Source of the DNA: Methanosarcina sp. MTP4
GTDB taxonomy: Archaea > Halobacteriota > Methanosarcinia > Methanosarcinales > Methanosarcinaceae
DNA: 64,000 nucleotides
Assembly (NCBI RefSeq): GCF_000970045.1
Contig: NZ_CP009505.1
Span: 3,310,808 to 3,374,807 of the forward strand
Direction: 5' to 3'
Shown one piece after another: positions 18,007 to 26,885 of this stretch. Under the pieces are notes generated by a model. That model saw nothing but the letters and a program-made list of their open reading frames with translations. It did no database searches and was not told the origin of the DNA. Every line of letters starts with the position of its first letter. Position 1 is the stretch's first letter. Both the position numbers and the translations under genes were made by a program.

Positions 18007-18660
18007 ATGGCAAGCAAAGAAGAAATCATCGCCAAAGCAAAAGAAGCAATTACCGAATATGATGAGGAAATGGCAGAAGAAGCAGCAAACGAGGCCCTCA
18101 AAGAAGGGATAGACCCTGTGGAAATCATCGAGCACGGCTTTACGGAGGGCATGCAGGAAGTAGGAGAACAGTTCGAACAGGGGACAGTATTCCTTCCCCA
18201 CGTGCTAGCTGCAGCCGAGGCAATGAAAGCAGGAATCGAAGTTATGAAACCGGAGATGGAGAGAAGGAAATCCAAAACAGAAAAGAAAGGAACAATCGTT
18301 ATCGGGACCATCGAAGGAGATATCCACTCCATAGGAAAGGACATCGTTGCTTCCATGCTCAACATTGCAGGCTTTGAAGTGATTGATCTCGGAAGAGACG
18401 TGCCCATCAAGACCTTCATTGAAAAGGCAAAGGAACTCAAGCCTGAATTCGTTGCGAGCTCCGCCCTCATGACTACCACCATGGTTAACCAGATCCAGAT
18501 CGAGGAACAGCTTAAAGAAGCAGGCATCCGCGACCAGGTAAGGACAATGGTCGGGGGCGCTCCGGTTACCCAGGACTGGGCTGACAAGATAGGGGCCAAC
18601 ATCTACGGGGAAAATGCCACTGACGCGGTGAACAAGATAAAAGCGGCATTGGGATTCTAA
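18007..18660 (+). CDS. mttC: Trimethylamine corrinoid protein
   Basis: Cobamide carrier methylated by MttB. 217 residues from ATG 18007, two bases after the mttB stop, with GGGAGGG (17995-18001) overlapping the end of mttB. The N-terminal cap with FLPHVLAAAEAM and the DIHSIG motif at 105-110 (cobalt ligand His107) match the corrinoid methyltransferase family. It has the same length and organisation as MtbC in this operon and the same first seven residues, consistent with duplication. It supplies methyl groups to the MtbA-type coenzyme M methylase, which is not in the window. Confidence 0.95.
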   Translation: MASKEEIIAKAKEAITEYDEEMAEEAANEALKEGIDPVEIIEHGFTEGMQEVGEQFEQGTVFLPHVLAAAEAMKAGIEVMKPEMERRKSKTEKKGTIVIGTIEGDIHSIGKDIVASMLNIAGFEVIDLGRDVPIKTFIEKAKELKPEFVASSALMTTTMVNQIQIEEQLKEAGIRDQVRTMVGGAPVTQDWADKIGANIYGENATDAVNKIKAALGF

Positions 18661-18825
18661 AAAGATTAAAGAGCGGAAAGTTCCGGGAAAATTCAGGGCA
18701 ATTTAAGGCTCGCTCCGGGTGAGCATCCGGGAATTGCTCCCCGGGCATCCTGCCCTGAAAGAATCAGGGCATGAAAACGGATCGGGGCATGAAAATAAAT
18801 AAGGTCATAAAAGGGAGGAGTTGGA

Positions 18826-19872
18826 GTGGATCTGAAAGCTTTGAAAAAGCAGGAAAGCAAACGAAAAATCAGTAAAGGGTACATGTGGGCCCTTTTCTGT
18901 GCCGTATTCTGGGGAATCTGGTATCTGCCGGGCACTGTTGTCTGGGTGCTGAACCCCTTTGACGAAATGTTCGGAGTCATTGCCGGGACAAACGGAGACG
19001 CAGTATCCCTGGTTGTAACAGCAGTCCTGATCACCGCATTCAATGCACTTACGGTTATGCTTGCCCTTATGGTCTGGAATGGGGTGCTGCAAAAATTCGG
19101 GGAACTGGGCCGTACACTAAAGGAGTTCAATCCCTGTTCCAAGTGGTTCTTCCTTGCCTCAATCTTCGGGGGACCGGTTGCGATTCTCGGGTCCTTTATG
19201 GCAATGGGATTTATCGGCGGCGCATTTGCCGCGGTTGCTGCCCTTCTCTATCCTGTGGTCGGGTCCGTGCTTGCATATTACTGGTACGGGGAAAAAATTA
19301 CAAAGAGAGCTGCAATCGGAATTTTAGTTATTATTCTTGGAGGAATTACGATCTTTGGCGGCGGGCTCATTACCGAGCTTGGTGCAGGAGAAGTGCCCTG
19401 GATCGGATACCTCGGCGGACTGATGGCAGCTGCCGGCTGGGGAATTGAAGGTGCAATCGCAGGTAAGGGACTTGACATTGCCGAGCCTGATGTGGGGCTG
19501 ACCCTCAGGTTCCTGGGAGAAAACATCATCTGGTGGATCCTTATCGTGCCTATTCTGGCAATAGTTGGCTTCCCGATGTATTCCTTTGCATTCCAGGCCT
19601 TTGAGCCTCTGACCCTGCTGGTCCTTATCTTTGCAGGGATTACCTTTGGTTTCTGTTATGTATGCTGGTACAAATCTTTCCCCCTGATAGGAGTCGGGAG
19701 AGGGCAGGGCATAGGAAACCTCTACGGACTGTGTGCCATTATCTTCATCTTCCTCTTCTTCGGGGATGTGCCCCAGTGGACAATCCTGCTTGGAGGTGCG
19801 CTCTGTGTTGCCGGGAGTTTCATCATGTTCACGGAAGAAGCCGGAGAACTCGAAACCTTGAGAGGTGAGTGA
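18826..19872 (+). CDS. mttP: Probable methylamine permease
   Basis: 348-residue membrane protein with about ten hydrophobic segments arranged in two halves, as in the drug/metabolite transporter (EamA-like) superfamily; the stretch after GGAFAAVAALLYPVVGS, then YYWYGEKITKR, is typical. Position after mttC is where Methanosarcina carries mttP, thought to import trimethylamine. Transport has been inferred from context rather than shown, as far as I know. The start is GTG 18826, five bases after GGGAGGAG. The gap from mttC is 165 bases and includes short inverted repeats. The stop lies one base before the next gene. Confidence 0.9.
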   Translation: MDLKALKKQESKRKISKGYMWALFCAVFWGIWYLPGTVVWVLNPFDEMFGVIAGTNGDAVSLVVTAVLITAFNALTVMLALMVWNGVLQKFGELGRTLKEFNPCSKWFFLASIFGGPVAILGSFMAMGFIGGAFAAVAALLYPVVGSVLAYYWYGEKITKRAAIGILVIILGGITIFGGGLITELGAGEVPWIGYLGGLMAAAGWGIEGAIAGKGLDIAEPDVGLTLRFLGENIIWWILIVPILAIVGFPMYSFAFQAFEPLTLLVLIFAGITFGFCYVCWYKSFPLIGVGRGQGIGNLYGLCAIIFIFLFFGDVPQWTILLGGALCVAGSFIMFTEEAGELETLRGE

Positions 19873-19873
19873 A

Positions 19874-20167
19874 ATGGGAAACCGACCGTTAAAATTCAGG
19901 ATTCTGGAACTTTTCCTCGACGAAAAAGAACACTGGAACTATGAAATAGTTTCAAAGATAATGGAAGAGTACGGGATGAAGGGAGATTACCACAGGGACA
20001 GCATCAACTTCGATATCATCGAACTGGCATCCGGAGGAATGCTGAAAGATATAGAACAAAAAGTGGATGAAGAGGGGATCTACAAAAAAGGTTTCCTTCT
20101 GCACAGGTACATGATTACGGACTTCGGAAAAGTCCGGGGTTCGGACGCATGTCTGAGATACGTGTAA
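19874..20167 (+). CDS. Small winged-helix-like protein in the trimethylamine operon
   Basis: 97 residues from ATG 19874, five bases after GAGGTGA; GTG 19865 is an alternative that overlaps mttP. The pattern (RILELFLDEKEHWNYEIVSKIMEEY, a basic helix, then a beta-hairpin-like FLLHRYMITDFGKVR) resembles a winged helix-turn-helix, so it could be a regulator or an RNA/DNA-binding adaptor; I do not recognise the family. It is not membrane-bound. It starts one base after mttP ends and is followed after 21 bases by a tiny membrane protein, so all three are very likely co-transcribed. Confidence 0.75.
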   Translation: MGNRPLKFRILELFLDEKEHWNYEIVSKIMEEYGMKGDYHRDSINFDIIELASGGMLKDIEQKVDEEGIYKKGFLLHRYMITDFGKVRGSDACLRYV

Positions 20168-20188
20168 AAGTGAAACGGAGGGGTTAAT

Positions 20189-20338
20189 ATGGTACAAACA
20201 GAAGCCGCAATGGAAGCCTACAATGCCTACTGGGCAAATTCCTTCATACCTGCCGGAGACATTATGTGGATGATTTTAATCCTGATCCTGGCAGTGATTG
20301 CGCTCTGGCAGGCCAGGACCTTTGTGTCCCAATTCTGA
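20189..20338 (+). CDS. 49-residue single-span membrane protein, last gene of the trimethylamine operon
   Basis: ATG 20189 follows GGAGGGG by five to six bases, an excellent ribosome binding site. The product is 49 residues: a short soluble N-terminus with aromatic residues (YNAYWANSFIPAGD), one transmembrane helix (MWMILILILAVIALW) and a short basic tail (QARTFVSQF). Its place directly after mttP and the HTH-like gene suggests an accessory subunit of the permease. It is below the length cut-off of many gene finders and could easily be missed. No paralogue is visible in the window. Confidence 0.72.
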   Translation: MVQTEAAMEAYNAYWANSFIPAGDIMWMILILILAVIALWQARTFVSQF

Positions 20339-20613
20339 GCATTCGACAAAGTTCAGGGCTTCCGGTAAAGTTCTAAGCCTTAGGAGAAGTTCTGAGCTTT
20401 CGGAAAATGTATAAGTTTCAGGGAAAAACAAAAAAAGTATTGAAGGCACTTCCGACCACTCCTTAAGTAAAATACCGCCGGGAAGAATATCCTCAAGAGT
20501 GAAGGGCCTGTTGTCCCTCCACCCCTGGAAGAGCGGAGCTTATGCCCTCAAGGAAATGCAGACAGCAAAAGACACGGGCTACACCCGAAAAATGCATACA
20601 ATTTGCAGAGAGT
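20339..20613. other. Convergent intergenic region after the trimethylamine operon
   Basis: 275 bases between convergent genes. 20340-20425 contains three degenerate 20-23-base repeats around aaagttct(g/a)agc. No strong hairpin terminator is seen. A plus-strand frame starting near 20499 runs into the opposite gene and is not supported. Confidence 0.5.
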
Positions 20614-21297
20614 TTACAGGAGGTACCAGTCCGTATCGTCAACCGAGAGGTCTTCCCGGAGACCGACCTTCCTCCCGGGAAGCTTTAAAGCTTCTGCAAT
20701 TGCATCGGAAAAGTCCTGCAGGTACTCTTTGCAGGAGAGACTGTTGTAGATGAAGGATTTTTCGGGCTGGAGCATACTCCGGATTGTGGATTCCCTGGGG
20801 ACCAGGGAAACTTCCACATCCACCATTTCCAGAGCCTTTTCCATGGCAGTCCGGAAATCCCCGATACAGTAAGCAATCCTGTGCCCGTAATTATCCCGGG
20901 TCTTTTCGAGATAACAGGCAAGCCGTTCACTTTCGATTTTTATAAAATCCCTTTTGATCTGCGTCACATTGCATTTTCCCATCATGAATTTGTAGTGCAT
21001 GAAAGGGTACTGCGTGTCAAGTTCCCTGGGGGCAACCCCGCAGGTCCCGAAAGTCACAACGTGCACATCCTCGGGTTTTGCAAGTCCGAAGATGATCCGG
21101 TCGAATTTTTTATGGGATGGGCTTTCATGGTAGGGTTTCCTCTTTGCACAGGGAACAAAAATACAGATTTCCCTAAAAGGGGCTTCGTATTCGTTCAAAA
21201 TCCACTCGTTGGCCCTTACCATATCCGGATGGTAAATAATCCTCTCGTTATCAAGAGGCTCGGAAGAGCGTTCATCTTCAGGAATAATCGGCTTCAT
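20614..21297 (-). CDS. DUF5591-family protein (ArcS-related)
   Basis: 227 residues. The motif VPCAKRKPYHESPSHKKF (about 49-66) and FGTCGVAPRELDTQYPF (about 83-99) match the DUF5591 domain that forms part of archaeosine synthase ArcS, the enzyme family acting on preQ0-modified tRNA. Here the domain stands alone, without the PUA or TGT-like parts, so its substrate is unknown; a role in tRNA archaeosine formation or a related base modification is inferred. The start is ATG 21297 with GGAAG upstream. It is convergent with the trimethylamine operon and not obviously in an operon. Confidence 0.75.
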   Translation of the reverse strand: MKPIIPEDERSSEPLDNERIIYHPDMVRANEWILNEYEAPFREICIFVPCAKRKPYHESPSHKKFDRIIFGLAKPEDVHVVTFGTCGVAPRELDTQYPFMHYKFMMGKCNVTQIKRDFIKIESERLACYLEKTRDNYGHRIAYCIGDFRTAMEKALEMVDVEVSLVPRESTIRSMLQPEKSFIYNSLSCKEYLQDFSDAIAEALKLPGRKVGLREDLSVDDTDWYLL

Positions 21298-21524
21298 AAC
21301 TTCCAGGGCTATTGATCAGAGAAATTATATATATAATTTTGTGATTGAGCATGGCAATTGAGAATGTGAGCTTTTGTGCAAACAGCGCAAAACAATAATA
21401 TAATAAAAGAGCCTAAAAGTGTTAACATAAATAAGTCAATAAATATATTCATCACCAATGGTAACCGGGCAACAAAATTGGTGCTCAAAAAGATTCTGGA
21501 GTGCAATTTTAAGCCAGTACAAAG

Positions 21525-21974
21525 GTGAAAACACAGAAAAACCTGAAAAAAGGTAAACTGCTAAGTGGTCTTATGGCAAATTCAATTCATGAGATGATAA
21601 GAGCAAGCTTCAGGTGCGAGGACATGGTAAAATGTGTGCTTGGTTTGAAGTCCCTTGACATCGATGCATACAAAGCCCTGCTCACTTCCGGCCCCCTTAC
21701 AGCCGAAAACCTGGGTGAAATCCTTAACAGAGAAAGGAGCACTGCATACCGTTCCCTTCAAAACCTGATAGCCTGCGGTGTTGTTTACCGGGAAACCCGG
21801 TCCATTGAAAGCGGAGGATACTACTACGAATACGTGGCAATCGAACCCCAGGAAATGAAAACGATGGTCAAGAAAAACGTGGATGAATGGTACGACCAGA
21901 TGAACGATTTGATTGAAAAAATGGATGATAAAATGAATATCCTTATCATAAGAATGGACGATGAGGAAGACTGA
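21525..21974 (+). CDS. HTH transcriptional regulator (TrmB/MarR-like)
   Basis: About 149 residues from GTG 21525; ATG 21573 (133 residues) is also possible and neither has a clear ribosome binding site. Residues 45-115 form a winged helix: LTSGPLTAENLGEILNRER, recognition helix RSTAYRSLQNLIACG, and a wing VYRETRSIESGGYYYEYVA. The C-terminal 35 residues are a Met/Asp-rich amphipathic helix, probably for dimerisation. It lies about 1.2 kb from the methylamine operon with an unrelated gene between, so its target is unknown. Confidence 0.8.
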   Translation: MKTQKNLKKGKLLSGLMANSIHEMIRASFRCEDMVKCVLGLKSLDIDAYKALLTSGPLTAENLGEILNRERSTAYRSLQNLIACGVVYRETRSIESGGYYYEYVAIEPQEMKTMVKKNVDEWYDQMNDLIEKMDDKMNILIIRMDDEED

Positions 21975-22253
21975 CCCCAAAAACTCCAACGAAACATTTC
22001 CGGATACGCAGTCCTTAACAGTTCAGATATATAGCTCATGAAAAATCTGGATATACACACCATGTTGCTAAAGAATTTTTAAATACATTACAGGAATTTT
22101 CAATAAAATTATATATAATCCAATTATAAAAGTGAAATGGACCCCGAGAGAATTCCTGAAAGAAAAAAGGAATTTAAGAAAGAAAATAAGAAAGGAAAGC
22201 AGCCGAAGAATAATTTCGGCAAGCCTGAAAAAGAATTCAGCTTCCTTTCACTG
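21975..22253. other. AT-rich intergenic region, nothing recognised
   Basis: 279 bases between convergent genes. TATA-like runs at about 22107-22119 are not followed by a credible gene; a 63-residue frame from 22132 runs into the antisense of the aminotransferase. Confidence 0.5.
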
Positions 22254-23429
22254 TTATAATCCGTCTACAAATTCACCCATTCGATCGATAGCTTTTTTAA
22301 GGTCATCCATGGACGCTGCATAAGCGCAGCGGAGGAAACCTTCCCCTGCTTCCCCGAAGACGTCCCCCGGAATTACAACAACTCTCTTTTCGTTCAGAAG
22401 CCGTTCTGAAAATTCACAGGAGGAAAGGCCCGTGGCCCCTACATATGGGAAGGCGTAGAAAGCTCCTTTGGGAGTAAAGCAGTCGAGACCTATCCTGTCA
22501 AAGCCCCTGACGATGAAATGCCTGCGCCGGTCGTATTCCCGGACCATCCTTTCCATTTCGTCGTTCCCGTTCCGGAGAGCTTCAATGGCTCCTACCTGAG
22601 CGGTTATGGGGGCACAAAGCATGGAGTACTGGTGGATCATCATCATGGAACGGATGATCTCGGGAGCGGCCATTGCAAAACCGAGTCTCAGGCCTGTCAT
22701 TGCATATGCCTTGGAAAAGCCGTTCAGCATGACAGTCCGCTCTTTCATACCCTCAAGGGAAGAGAAGGGGATGTGTTTGCCTTCATAGGTAAGGCATTCG
22801 TAGACCTCATCCGAGATCACGAAGAGGTCATGCTCCGCCACAAGGTCAGCAATGTCCTCGAGGTCCTCCCGGGTCATGACAGCCCCTGTGGGGTTGTTCG
22901 GGAAATTGAGCACAATTGCCCTGGTCTTGCTGGTGATAGCAGGTTTAAGGACTTCTGCTGTGAGACGGAATTCATCTCCCCGGTGGGTGGAAACGACCAC
23001 AGGCTTGCCACCTGCCAGGACCACCGCAGGGACGTATGCCACGTAAGCAGGCTGGACCACGATGACCTCGTCTCCGGGGTTTACCACTGCCCTGAGTGCA
23101 ATGTCAATAGCTTCGCTAACCCCGGTGGTAACCAAGATCTCGGATGCCGGATCATAGTCCAGGCCATATCGCCTGTAATAAGTCCTTGAAAGTTCATCCC
23201 TGAGTTCCGGAAGCCCGTAATTGGAAGTGTAGGAAGTCTGCCCTTTTTCAAGGGAGTGGATACACATTTCCCTGATGTGCCAGGGAGTAATGAAATCCGG
23301 CTCCCCCACGCCAAGGGAGATGACATCCTCAAGCCCGGAAACCAGATCAAAAAAACGGCGTATCCCCGAGGGGGGGACATTTTTAACTATTTCCGCAACA
23401 AATTTTGAAGGATCACATGGAGGTCTCAA
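22254..23429 (-). CDS. Class I/II aminotransferase (aspartate-type)
   Basis: 391 residues, PLP-dependent fold I. Visible are GVGEPDF near residue 40, YTSNYGLPELR (substrate and cofactor region, about 68-78), NFPNNPTGAVM (about 175-185), SDEVYE (about 206-211) and the Schiff-base Lys in LNGFSKAYAMTGLRLG (about 239). The start is TTG 23429 after GGGGTG. It follows the Lrp-family gene by 82 bases on the same strand, so the regulator may respond to an amino acid made by this enzyme. Substrate specificity cannot be read from sequence; aspartate or aromatic amino acids are likely. Confidence 0.9.
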   Translation of the reverse strand: MRPPCDPSKFVAEIVKNVPPSGIRRFFDLVSGLEDVISLGVGEPDFITPWHIREMCIHSLEKGQTSYTSNYGLPELRDELSRTYYRRYGLDYDPASEILVTTGVSEAIDIALRAVVNPGDEVIVVQPAYVAYVPAVVLAGGKPVVVSTHRGDEFRLTAEVLKPAITSKTRAIVLNFPNNPTGAVMTREDLEDIADLVAEHDLFVISDEVYECLTYEGKHIPFSSLEGMKERTVMLNGFSKAYAMTGLRLGFAMAAPEIIRSMMMIHQYSMLCAPITAQVGAIEALRNGNDEMERMVREYDRRRHFIVRGFDRIGLDCFTPKGAFYAFPYVGATGLSSCEFSERLLNEKRVVVIPGDVFGEAGEGFLRCAYAASMDDLKKAIDRMGEFVDGL

Positions 23430-23511
23430 GAAAACACCCCGATCAAAAATTATATGAGTAAAACAAATTGTGAAAAGGAATAGAAGGATCAGGCCTATTA
23501 GAACCCTCTAA

Positions 23512-24003
23512 TCAAAGCGAGACCGGGAGCCGCTTAATTGCTTCCGGTTCGTGGAGAATTACCCCATCTTCCTTATAGGTCTTTAACACGAAATGAGTTG
23601 CCGTGTTCTGGACCTGGTCAAGGGTCGCAATTTTTTCTGCCACAAAAAAGGCCACATCCTTCATAGACCTACCCCTAACGGTAAGGGATATGTCGTAGTC
23701 CCCGGACAAAAGCCGAACAGATCGGACCTCTGGGAATTTATAGATCCTTTCTGCAATTACCTGGTAGCCCTGGTTGCGCTCCAGCGTGACCTTCAGTTCG
23801 ATCACGGCGTAAACGTAGTTTTCTCCAACCAGATCCCAGTCAATAATGGTTTTGTAGTGCCGGATAACTCCTGTCTCCTCGAGTTTTGCAATTGCCTGAG
23901 AAACTTCCTGTGCAGTCATATCCGTAAGTGCTGCAATTTCATCAGAGCTTGCTCTCGCATCGTTTTCAAGAATTTCCAGAATGTGTCTTATCTTTTCATC
24001 CAT
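23512..24003 (-). CDS. Lrp/AsnC-family transcriptional regulator
   Basis: 163 residues: N-terminal HTH (ILENDARASSDEIAALTDMTAQEVSQAIAKLEETGVI, about 10-46) and a C-terminal RAM/ligand-binding alpha-beta domain (VIELKVTLERNQGYQVIAERI, then VRSVRLLSGDYDISLTVRG). The start is ATG 24003 with GGTGA six bases upstream. It precedes an aminotransferase gene in the same direction, a common pairing in archaea for amino-acid-responsive control. Confidence 0.93.
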   Translation of the reverse strand: MDEKIRHILEILENDARASSDEIAALTDMTAQEVSQAIAKLEETGVIRHYKTIIDWDLVGENYVYAVIELKVTLERNQGYQVIAERIYKFPEVRSVRLLSGDYDISLTVRGRSMKDVAFFVAEKIATLDQVQNTATHFVLKTYKEDGVILHEPEAIKRLPVSL

Positions 24004-24077
24004 TGATAGTCACCGGCACGAAGTTTTTTCAAAAATTTAGGTTTGATCCCTGGAGAGGGACCAGGTCCTGAAAAGAA

Positions 24078-24455
24078 TTACTCTATCAGGACAGCGTTTA
24101 CGACTCCTTCCTGTCCCGGCCTGCTCGTTACCCTTGCAGTACCGAGAGGGGTCTTAATGACAGAGCCCTTGGTCAGGATGTTACGCCTGATGTAGTGTTT
24201 GTTTGCAGTGTTGTCGACAACGGTTTCGATAGTTGTGACCGCTGTTTTACCGTCGTTTGGGTTCGTTACGTTTGCCACATTGGACTGAAGGAGTCTTACC
24301 TTTCTGTTGCCACCCATAGTGGGGACATTCTTCCGCTTAACGTCGCTGATACGGGTATCCGCAGATTCACGGCCCATCTCAAACTTACGCTTCCCGCGGG
24401 CAGCTGTGACCTTCCCACCAGTCGCCTTCCTTCTGGAACTGCCTTGCCATCTCAT
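24078..24455 (-). CDS. rps8e: 30S ribosomal protein S8e
   Basis: 125 residues, the standard archaeal S8e length. The N-terminus [14 protein letters not shown] and the C-terminal [26 protein letters not shown] are conserved in the family. Small-subunit protein shared by archaea and eukaryotes. A single gene, upstream of the Lrp-aminotransferase pair on the same strand. Confidence 0.97.
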   Translation of the reverse strand: MRWQGSSRRKATGGKVTAARGKRKFEMGRESADTRISDVKRKNVPTMGGNRKVRLLQSNVANVTNPNDGKTAVTTIETVVDNTANKHYIRRNILTKGSVIKTPLGTARVTSRPGQEGVVNAVLIE

Positions 24456-25313
24456 ATTATCGCCTCATGAATGTATTAAAATTCTATATATGTTTTATTT
24501 AATGCTTTTAATGCCTTAACTCTACAAATATGCATTATGTAATTAGTTTAGGTTATCCCGATAGTAAATATCCTGTAATCTGGAGATCCCGATCAGGGCA
24601 AAAGTATGCCGTTAAGTAGCTTAATTGCCCTGATAATATATTAATTGTATGAACAGGAGTATTTAATAAGAGTATTTGCTACGGACATATCATTACAAAT
24701 AGAATCGTATAAGAACTTTGCGATCAGGCATCCGAATAATTCCCGGATTTGCCCCCGGCCCCCAGGCACGACCTGTCTTCGAAGGGCAATGTGCCTGAAG
24801 AGTAACAAAGTACAAGTATAAAAATCAACGCAAAATAAAATGTTAACGCTGAAAATCCGGATATACCCGAAATATTATAAGAGATGAAATATAAATATAT
24901 AAAGTACTGGAGAGCCCAGGTATAATAGATAAAACCGAATCGTTGAACCAGGTATCACCGAAGAATAAACACCAGCGTAATTAAACATTAGCGTAATTAA
25001 ACCCGAAAATTTTGAAAAATTGGCAAACCTGGCCCCGGCAATTTTAAACATCGGCAACTTAAACCGGGCGAATTCAAAAAACAAACTATAGTCAAGGACC
25101 CAAATTCCTTCACCAATCTCAAGCGAAAGTTTAACCACAGAAAGCACGGAAAACCCGGAATAAAGGAAATAGGGCACAATCCTTCCGTGCTTTCCGTGTC
25201 TTCAGTGGTTATAACGTAAGTGTAAGTATTTACGTTCGGGACTATAAAATCAAAAAACAAACTAAATCAAAAAACAAACTAAATCAAAAACAGCGGATTA
25301 AGGAGAGAATATA
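24456..25313. other. 858-bp AT-rich intergenic region with two hairpin-forming segments
   Basis: No supported gene. At 24592-24640 tcagggcaa pairs with ttgccctga across about 30 bases. At 24740-24800 there is a GC-rich island (gcccccggcccccaggcac, later aagggcaatgtgcctga) that could be part of a non-coding RNA. At 25131-25213 there is a long inverted repeat, listed separately. Minus-strand frames at 24875-25260 look like composition artefacts. Confidence 0.5.
25131..25213. repeat. Inverted repeat of the aaccacagaaagcacgga type (MITE-like)
   Basis: The left arm taaccacagaaagcacgga (25132-25150) faces the right arm tccgtgctttccgtgtcttc, then agtggttata (25192-25213). The right arm carries an extra nine bases that repeat part of the arm. 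I recall elements with similar arms scattered in Methanosarcina genomes, but that needs a search. It lies about 100 bases before the next gene. Confidence 0.7.
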
Positions 25314-25640
25314 ATGGTCACGGAAATTTCTATAGATAGTATATGCGGACACACGACAAAGATTATTGCCACAAAGGAAGGCAAAAAAACCCACGTTCAT
25401 ATCAAAACGACCTGTGAAAAGCTCAGGAACTGGGGAACTAAATTTGACTTTGAGATGAATGATCTCATGGGGGGGCAGGATACTATCCTTTCCAAAAAGT
25501 CTGCTGAGAACCCGATTACTCCCACCTGCCTTGTCCCTGCAGCCGTTATGAATGCCTGCTGGCTGGAAAACGGCATGATCTCGAAGAATCTTGCCAGGGA
25601 AAAGGGAAAGATGCAGATTATTTTTGACAAGCTGGAATAA
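25314..25640 (+). CDS. Conserved small protein with four Cys, function unknown
   Basis: 108 residues with an AAGGAGAG site upstream of ATG 25314. It carries four Cys (SICGHT, TTCEKL, PTCLVP, NACWLE) that could bind metal, plus an early His pair (THVHIK). This size and Cys pattern remind me of small proteins common in methanogens and acetogens, sometimes named DUF6951, but I cannot confirm that. It is soluble and without a signal peptide. It sits alone between an inverted repeat and a DUF169-type gene. Confidence 0.75.
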   Translation: MVTEISIDSICGHTTKIIATKEGKKTHVHIKTTCEKLRNWGTKFDFEMNDLMGGQDTILSKKSAENPITPTCLVPAAVMNACWLENGMISKNLAREKGKMQIIFDKLE

Positions 25641-25901
25641 ATTATTAGCAAATAGGGTGAAGTATTCACCCGGATTACTTTCGTCACAATTCCGGAAACC
25701 CTACACAGAAGAATAAATTTTCATCGAAACCCAATACCCTTCAGGATTACCTCGCGAAATTTTTTTTAGAATCATAAAAATCGAAATATTTATATGGAAA
25801 TGGTTGTGTTCAGTTTATACAAAACAGAACAAATGTATATTTCAATAAGAGATTCAAATAGTCACAACACAGTATCAAATATTGAAACCCGAGAGAGAAA
25901 C

Positions 25902-26591
25902 ATGGATATCAAGGAAATCAACAATTACGGCCAGGAACTGATCACTCGTCTGAACCTCAAGACCTCCCCGGTGGCAGTAAGATTGATACCTGCAGGCGGA
26001 GAAATCCCCACAGAAGTCAAAAAGGTAGAAGAAACCATGCGCCACTGCCAGATGATCGACAGGGTTAGGAAAACAGGGGAAGAGTTTTACTCCCTGGTCG
26101 AAGACCATATGTGCAAGGGAGGAGCCGCTTCCATGGGGCTCGGCAAGATGCCAAAAAAAGTAGGAAGCGGAGAGTTCTACTACAAAGGCCTGAGCCACTT
26201 CAGCAACATCAATGCCGCCCGCCGCACTGTTGAAAACGCTCCCATGCTCCCCCCCAACAGCACCGAAGCGATCCTGTACGGAGCCCTTGATAAAGCTAGC
26301 TTTGAACCTGACGTCGCAGTGGTCATCTGCAACCCCAGGCAGATCATGCTGCTCACCCAGGCAATCATGTACAAACGTGGAGGCCGCCTGGAAGTCGGTT
26401 TTGCCGGAAAGCAGAGTGTCTGTTCCGACGGAGTAGTGCAGGCCTACAGAGACGGTCAGGTAGGAATCACAGTAGGCTGCAGCGGAAGCCGGGCCTATAC
26501 GGAAATTGCCGATGAGGAAATGACAATCGGCATCCCCGTGGAACTCCTCCCAGATATCACTAAAGCCCTGGCAAGAATCTGTCCGAATTAA
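25902..26591 (+). CDS. DUF169-family protein
   Basis: 229 residues from ATG 25902, just after GAGAGAG; an upstream ATG at 25794 is in frame but has no site. The pattern LNLKTSPVAVRLIP near the start, then MRHCQMIDRVRKTGEEFY, EDHMCKGG and a C-terminal VGFAGKQSVCSDGVVQAYRDGQVGITVGCSGSRAYTEIADEEMTIGIP match DUF169, a family common in methanogens and Clostridia. Three or four conserved Cys suggest a metal or cofactor site. Function unknown. A hairpin terminator follows directly. Confidence 0.88.
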   Translation: MDIKEINNYGQELITRLNLKTSPVAVRLIPAGGEIPTEVKKVEETMRHCQMIDRVRKTGEEFYSLVEDHMCKGGAASMGLGKMPKKVGSGEFYYKGLSHFSNINAARRTVENAPMLPPNSTEAILYGALDKASFEPDVAVVICNPRQIMLLTQAIMYKRGGRLEVGFAGKQSVCSDGVVQAYRDGQVGITVGCSGSRAYTEIADEEMTIGIPVELLPDITKALARICPN

Positions 26592-26594
26592 ATG

Positions 26595-26613
26595 TAAGGG
26601 GGCTACCCCCTTA
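26595..26613 (+). terminator. Hairpin after the DUF169 gene
   Basis: The inverted repeat taaggggg-cta-cccccttaa begins four bases after the stop codon. No long T-run follows, so it may also serve as a transcript 3' end stabiliser. Confidence 0.6.
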
Positions 26614-26885
26614 ATCCCTTCATTGCGACTTATCATTTTAAAACCCAGCTTCGGACTATTTTATCTGGGCCATATTTCCGATAAACCTGTTTTTTAACTA
26701 TTTCTCCCCACCCCAACTTCCAAAAGACCTATCCACGACTACTTTTTACGTACCTTCTTCCCAGAAACCCACACATTATACACCCCAAGACAGGAAATGC
26801 TTGAAGAACCTAATATTCAGGGCAGGAAGCAAATGAATTGAGGAAGCCAATGAATTATTATACTAAAAGAGAAAATTTGAGGCAA

